Assembly: GCF_030272615.1 (NCBI RefSeq)
Contig: NC_081414.1
Location: forward strand, 237,138,233 to 237,202,232
Direction: 5' to 3'
DNA length: 64,000 bases
Source: Cryptomeria japonica
Taxonomy: Eukaryota; Streptophyta; Pinopsida; Cupressales; Cupressaceae
Shown: in pieces, positions 59,103 through 64,000 of the stretch
Numbering within the stretch: position 1 is the first letter of the stretch
Layout: every line of letters starts with the position of its first letter
Position numbers and translations under genes: made by a program
The notes under the pieces: generated by a model
Told to the model about the DNA's origin: nothing
What the model saw: the letters and a program-made list of their open reading frames with translations, nothing else
The model's database searches: none

Positions 59103-60996
59103 TGTAATGTCCCCTTCTCATTGATGACCTTCTAGTGGTCCATTAGCCTATTCACGAGACCCGTAGGCTAGGTGGAATGAAGAATGAGGGTCCAGCATTG
59201 ATGAGGTGAGGACTTACTATTTTTAGTAAGTCAGGGATTGGCTATTTTGGTGATATTGTCCTACTGAGCTCTCCATGCTCTATCACTGGGCGCGAAGATC
59301 ATGCTTTTCAGAGCATTAGTTCTCGACTTACTATTTTTAGTAAGTGGCAGTGTGGCATAATTCTATTTCTGGCAGTGGACAGGGTCCTGATCCTGCAACA
59401 GTTCAGTGGTCTTCCTAGCTCAATTTCATCTTGGTTTTGACAGTAATCAGTATGGGAGTCATTTGTGACACAATTAAATATTATTTCCTTATCCTAAGGT
59501 TTAATATTTAATTAATTTGATTAATTGCTACTGATTTATTGAATTTGGGATTAATGTCTATTATCTCCTAAGTATTTGGCGAAATTCATGTTTAATAAGG
59601 GGATGTCGAAATTATTAAGAGAGATATTATTTTATGACTTATCTCTAGTGTTTGCCAAGTGAATATCGTGGGTCCATGCTTTTTGGCGTGAAGGTCGACT
59701 TGAGAATATGGCGCCACTCTTGGGGTCCACGTGAGGTGGAATGAAATGCAAATGAAAGAAGTTGAGTTTGAAGGAATTTGCATTTGGATTGGATGGTGTG
59801 AAGTTATAAATAAGAACCTTGGGCTCCCATTTGCATCATCTTGAAAATTTGTAATGTTATGCTGTCGGTTTGGCGACAGAACTTGAGGCTTCGAAGTGCG
59901 TCTCCCTAGTGCTTCCCGGTTTCATACTTGAAACATAGTACCTAGCTGTGTGCTGTATTCTACTACATTCTCAGAGCTTGCCATAGTCATTTTTGGTGTT
60001 GGAGCGATTCTGAAGACTTGCTGGTTTGCCTATGACTGAAGTACATTGTTGATCACGCCTCTCTGTTGAAGCGATTGACGGTTATGGGTATCAGCGCTTT
60101 CCTCCTTCCCAGCAATGGCGATACACTTTGTGAGTTTATAACATTTTTAATTGAGTTTTGAATTTCCTAAACTAAATCGAAATTCTTAGGCTATGTGTGA
60201 TTTTTTGTTTTGCATTGGGATGCGTGCAAAATTTATAAGGGGTTTTTGGTATCTTGGTTTGGGTTGGTTGTTATTGCCATTGGTATAGTGTGGGTTTGGG
60301 ACTGGTTTGGAGTGATTTGGATGTGTATGGAGAGAGTTATGAGTTTTTTTGAGTTTTCATAGGCTGCTGGTTTGTAAATTCAGCCTGCAGATTGGTTTTA
60401 GCAGAAATTCATGTTCTTATTGGGATAATCTGCATTACTCTCTTTCTCTTATCTCTATTTTTGTAAGGTTAAGTAGTAGTACTACTAACCAGTTCTGCTT
60501 TGTAATTCTCATCCCGTTGAAAAGTGGAAGAGGCTGGCTTGCCGCCTACTATCAAGCAAATTTGTAATTTTCAGTCCTCCCACTGCATAAGTGGTCGAGT
60601 GATAGCTATGTGTAATGGTCCTCCCGCTGCATAAGCGGTCGAGTTGAGGTTGTTATGTAATTGCAGTCCTCCCCCTGAAATACTGCGGTTGAGTGATTCA
60701 TATTTTTGTGTATCTTACTTGGCTGGTTTACCGCCAAGTTTCTTTGCTTTCCCGCTGGATAAGCGGAACGGGCTGGCTTTCCGCCCAAGCATTGCATTGT
60801 TTTCAGTTTATTAAGCTAATGATCCCCTCAATACCGTATGCTCTCACCTACCCACATTGGGCACTTGGTGATCAGAAAGTGGAAGGGTTACTTTCCCAAC
60901 ATGTTTCAGTTTATGATTCTAACCTTAACGGGTTAACTTCTTGTTGATGTTTATTGTTGGCCTTAAAAATAAAATAAAAATAACTGGGATATTACA
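59103..60996 (+). repeat. Solo LTR C in the Gypsy 2 gag-pro frame
   Basis: 1,894 bp, TGTAATGTCCCC to GGGATATTACA. Flanks CTGTT (59098-59102) and CTGTC (60997-61001) are a 5-bp target duplication with one mismatch. Removing the LTR plus one flank copy joins the gag and protease frames exactly. Hairpin motifs: CTTACTATTTTTAGTAAG at about 59215 and 59333; CCACTGCATAAGTGG (60580), CCGCTGCATAAGCGG (60624) and CCGCTGGATAAGCGG (60752). No coding content. Confidence 0.9.
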
Positions 60997-61420
60997 CTGT
61001 CATCGTCCAGTGTTCCTGGTCGACGGTGGTGTCACCGGTTGCATTCGAAAGGGCCATCCTCAACTGTGGCATGGTTTGCAGAAGGTCGGATACCCGTATG
61101 GGTATTGTGGTTTGTAGCATCTTCTTAATGATAGTTTTCTCCGGTCCTAACCGGACTAGTGTACTGGCAGCCGGGTGCGAGGCCCTCCGCTCTTTTGCCA
61201 TTGCCCGCTTGATATCCACCCTGGCTTCTTGGAGTCTTTCCTTCTTCGTGTGAGGGTCAGGATACATGGCTTTCTTGTTCTGCAATCTTGTGATTGCCAA
61301 TATGCCTTCCCCCGGTCCTTCTACCTCCAACATATTCACCCCTTTTTGCTTTGGACAATCTATGTCCTCATGATTCCCTGGACCGCAAATAGGGTCAAAC
61401 TGGTCAACTGCTGATAGTCA
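60997..61420 (-). pseudogene. Gypsy 2 gag, C-terminal part with zinc-knuckle remnant
   Basis: QFDPICGPGNHEDIDCPKQK shows C-x4-H-x4-C. The first Cys of a CCHC knuckle is not at the expected place, so the knuckle is incomplete. After it, a basic segment (KERLQEARVDIKRAMAKERR) and VSDLLQTMPQLRMALSNATG lead to the LTR C insertion at 60997. Upstream of about 61420 the gag sequence is lost. Confidence 0.7.
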
Positions 61421-62230
61421 GTAGAATATTCTTGAAAAAGTCCTTTTTGTCGAATAAAAATTAGACCTTTGCAAAAAAGATTCCACAAGAATATTCTCTT
61501 GCACAAGAATATTCTTCAAAAGATTCCCTATCTCCAAAAGTCTCCAGCCAAAATTAAGACTAAAAATAGCCAAGTCGCCAAAAATAGAGGAGGCTCTCCA
61601 AATTTAGAAGTCCTATATTTAGTGCTGGTGCTGATGACATCACTAGACCTACAACTTTTGTACAGTTGCTGCAGATTTGAAATCTCCCTTTTTGAATTAA
61701 AAACTTCACCCCCTTTGACTTTGTTTATTAAATAAAACTTTGCACTTTTTAACCTTTAGTTAGAAATGTACGCCCCTGCAAATTTTATGATATTTTTTGA
61801 AAAAAAATATTGCAGTGCTGAAAAAAAATTGCAGACTTGCATGGGATTTTGTCGGCCAACGTACGGGTCCATACGACCATACAGTATGGTACAGATTTTT
61901 CGTGCCTTAAAAAAAAATTGTAATTTTGTAACTGCTTCAATTTTCATGATTTTGATGGGCGATCTTAGGGTTATTGGGCCTTTAAAGTGGCTAGAATTTC
62001 AGCTTCCCCGACTTTGCCTCGATTTTTGTTCCCTCAGCCAATTTGACCTGATTTTTCAACTACTTGGATTTTGATGAAATGACAGTCGATCTTAGGATTT
62101 TTTGACATTGCGTATGTGATGGAAACCTTCATTTGAGCCCAATGTGCACAAAACAATCACCCCAAATTGGATCCCTTAAGCATGTGGACAAGAACTTAAC
62201 AGATCTGATACTTTCATACCATGTAGGAAT
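61421..62230. other. Non-coding; nothing recognised except a CGTACGG motif
   Basis: AT-rich with duplicated AAGAATATTCTT words near 61480-61520 (palindromic). 61858-61892 contains CCAACGTACGGGTCCATACG, the motif that also fills 20265-20610 and 55000-55520. No ORF with a known domain. Confidence 0.45.
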
Positions 62231-63171
62231 TGATGATCAACCACAAGAGCCAAGATTCATCTGCAAGCAAAATAGGAAAGAGATTAAGCAAAGATATTAT
62301 ATGCTCTATAACAACTAGAGAATTCTGCATCATTGCACAAAGAATGATTGGAGATTCAATTACAATGAATGAATGAATCCTTATGAAGGATGAATGAAAC
62401 CCTAGGTGCAAACCCTAATGCTAAAATTAGGAGAACTAAAGCAATGCAAAGTAGGAGCTAAATAGCCTTTCTATTCTGGAATTCAAATGAAATTGCCTCC
62501 AAATTCTCCTCATTCAAACTGCATTTCATTTCATGTGGTGGACCCAAAATGGCGCCCACTTCCCAAGTCCAAAAATTGCGCCTACGAATAAGACCACGAT
62601 TTTGGCATAATATAACTTTGAAGTATATCAAAAATAAAGTCTCCTTATATCCATCAAATAATTCGCCTAGGCAAGACTTAGGAAAAATATCAATTTCTGC
62701 ACAATTCCCCATAACATCAATCAGTAATAAAATAATTAAATAATAACCTTAGGATAAAGAATAATATTTAATTAAATCGCTTATAACTCTAGTACTGATT
62801 ATCAACAGAATCTGGATGAGGCTGAGCAATGAGGATTACTGAATTGTGCTAGAACAGGACCAAATCCTGGACTGCCAAAAATAGAATTCCTCAAACTGCC
62901 ACTTACTAAAAATAGCAAGTCATGAAATAATGCTCCGAAAATCATTATCTTCGCAACCAGAGAAAGATCTTGGCGAGCTTAGCAACTCTACACCATCCCG
63001 ACGGCCAAACCCTAACTTACTAAAAATAGTAAGTTCACATTACACCCTTGACAAGTTTGGTCGGAACTCCAAGGAACATGGGAACCCTTAATTCACCTTT
63101 CCACATAGCCTAGGGGGTCTCTGGAATAGGCCAATGGACCACTGAATGCAACATCACAAGGGGACATTACA
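62231..63171 (-). repeat. LTR D of the hairpin-rich family (left end undefined)
   Basis: Right end GGCCAATGGACCACTG...GGGGACATTACA at 63171 matches LTRs A-C. Contains CTTACTAAAAATAGCAAG (62904) and CTTACTAAAAATAGTAAG (63016). Upstream shared words (GGTGGACCCAAAATGGCGCC, inverse of about 59705-59735) reach at least 62480. The left TG end and target duplication were not found. It interrupts the Gypsy 3 protease region. Confidence 0.65.
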
Positions 63172-63182
63172 GGTGTACTCTT

Positions 63183-64000
63183 CCTTGCAGCTGAAGGATT
63201 CAACAAATGGAGTTGACTTTAAGGGGATATAAGATGCGAGATGACTTCTATGTGATTGGGATCAGTGATACAAAGATGGTCTTGGGTGTACAATTGCTGC
63301 ACTCACTTGGCAAATATACACAGAGCTATCAAACTATGGAGTTGAAGTTGAAATCTAATGGGATGGAGGTAGTTCTTTGTGGCCTCTCTAATGGGGGTCC
63401 CATGATTGTTTTAACGAAGAGGATGGAGAGAGCTTTTTGTAGAGCCAGGTGGTGTGGGCAGTTGAGTGTTTGGTTATAGATACAAGCTCCTCCAAGGATA
63501 AGAGATTTACCATGTTGATATTCAATCCATCTTGGACAAACATTGTAAGGTTTTGTATTATATTCCTCGCGATTTATTCCTAGATAGAGAGTTTTAGTAT
63601 ATGATTGAGCTTGAGGAGGAAGCAAAACCAATCATCACAACTCCATATCATCATCCTAGGAGATACAAGGAAGAGATTTAAAAGGTGAATAAGGAGTTAT
63701 TAGATATGGGACACATATGACCTACTTCCAGCCCATTTGCTTCATCTGTTGTATTGGTTAAGAAGAAAGACAAGGCTATGAGGATATGAATTGATTATAT
63801 AGCCCTCAACAAAAGGACTATAAACAACTGCTATCCCATACTCAAGATCAATGAGTTGGTTGATGAGCTTCATGGTGTGGTGTACTTCTCAAAGATCAAT
63901 CTACAACCGGGGTACCATCAGATAGGGTTAGAATGAGGATGTGCACAAAACAACTTTCAGTTGCCCCTATGGGCATTATGTGTTCTCTCTTGGTCATGCC
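63183..64000 (+). pseudogene. Gypsy 3 relic: protease end and RT start, cut by window edge
   Basis: DDFYVIGISDTKMVLGVQLL and LHSLGKYTQSYQTMELKLKS correspond to the protease end of chromovirus 1 (DDTDVILGIQW, TQSFKRMEF). Then [54 protein letters not shown] and LHGVVYFSKINLQPGYHQI. At least five stops and one or more frameshifts. The catalytic DD box is beyond the window. Clearly chromovirus-like but more decayed than the copy at 19779. Confidence 0.85.

Larger units (their letters stand above)
51812..61420 (-). mobile_element. Tat/Athila-like Gypsy 2 with extra ORF and no visible integrase
   Basis: On the - strand: gag zinc knuckle (to 60997), solo LTR C insertion, protease, RT, RNase H, then a long in-frame extension and further ORFs, polypurine tract and 3' LTR (51812-52166). 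The non-chromoviral RT box FLDDWSIF and the FLDGFSGYNQI block place it with Tat/Athila-type Gypsy elements. The 5' LTR and most of gag are missing; the element is truncated near 61420. I find no rve-type catalytic core anywhere between RNase H and the LTR. Confidence 0.82.

Overview
This is plant nuclear DNA, most likely from a conifer or other gymnosperm. The only conserved host gene I can recognise is a nuclear-encoded organellar methionyl-tRNA synthetase on the + strand (exons at 16955-17281, 35560-35703 and 36038-36187). Its first intron is about 18.3 kb and is packed with nested LTR retrotransposons. The open-ended intron 3 may contain the rest of the window. Giant repeat-filled introns, layered decayed LTR elements and no gene clustering are typical of conifer genomes. 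The species assignment is inference.

Layout. 1-7134: a decayed retroelement-associated ORF on the - strand (2427-5711) with its leader and tail. 7135-12896: a degraded Ty1/Copia element on the - strand, inserted in that leader. 12897-16954: AT-rich non-coding DNA, a 1.1-kb pyrimidine tract and the MetRS upstream region. 16955-36187: MetRS exons 1-3. Intron 1 holds a 516-bp hAT-like MITE with a perfect 8-bp target duplication, and a Ty3/Gypsy chromovirus (19779-30833) whose gag is split by a nearly intact Copia element (21057-26114; both LTRs 296 bp; TSD AGGGG). 36188-38000: a hAT transposase relic.

38000-48190: a second, + strand copy of the retroelement-associated ORF. It is interrupted by two solo LTRs of one family, and removing each LTR plus one target-site copy restores the reading frame. 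48357-51240: an unclassified LTR-like repeat and a degenerate 'GCGATTTCGG' repeat field. 51812-61420: a Tat/Athila-like Gypsy element on the - strand. After RT-RNase H it has no recognisable integrase; the frame runs instead into a long extra coding region resembling in layout the stand-alone ORFs elsewhere in the window. A solo LTR splits its gag from its protease. 61421-63171: non-coding DNA and another LTR of the same family. 63172-64000: the start of a third Gypsy relic, cut by the window edge.

How it fits together. The window is a stratified record of insertions rather than an operon or pathway. Several insertions can be ordered by nesting and target duplications. Decay is mostly by in-frame stops of the kind C-to-T change produces (CAG to TAG, CGA to TGA), as expected in methylated plant repeats. 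The features most worth a second look are the integrase-less Gypsy with a fused extra ORF, the two dispersed copies of a related ORF family, the solo-LTR family full of short perfect hairpins, and a 68-bp near-perfect palindrome in the Copia LTR.
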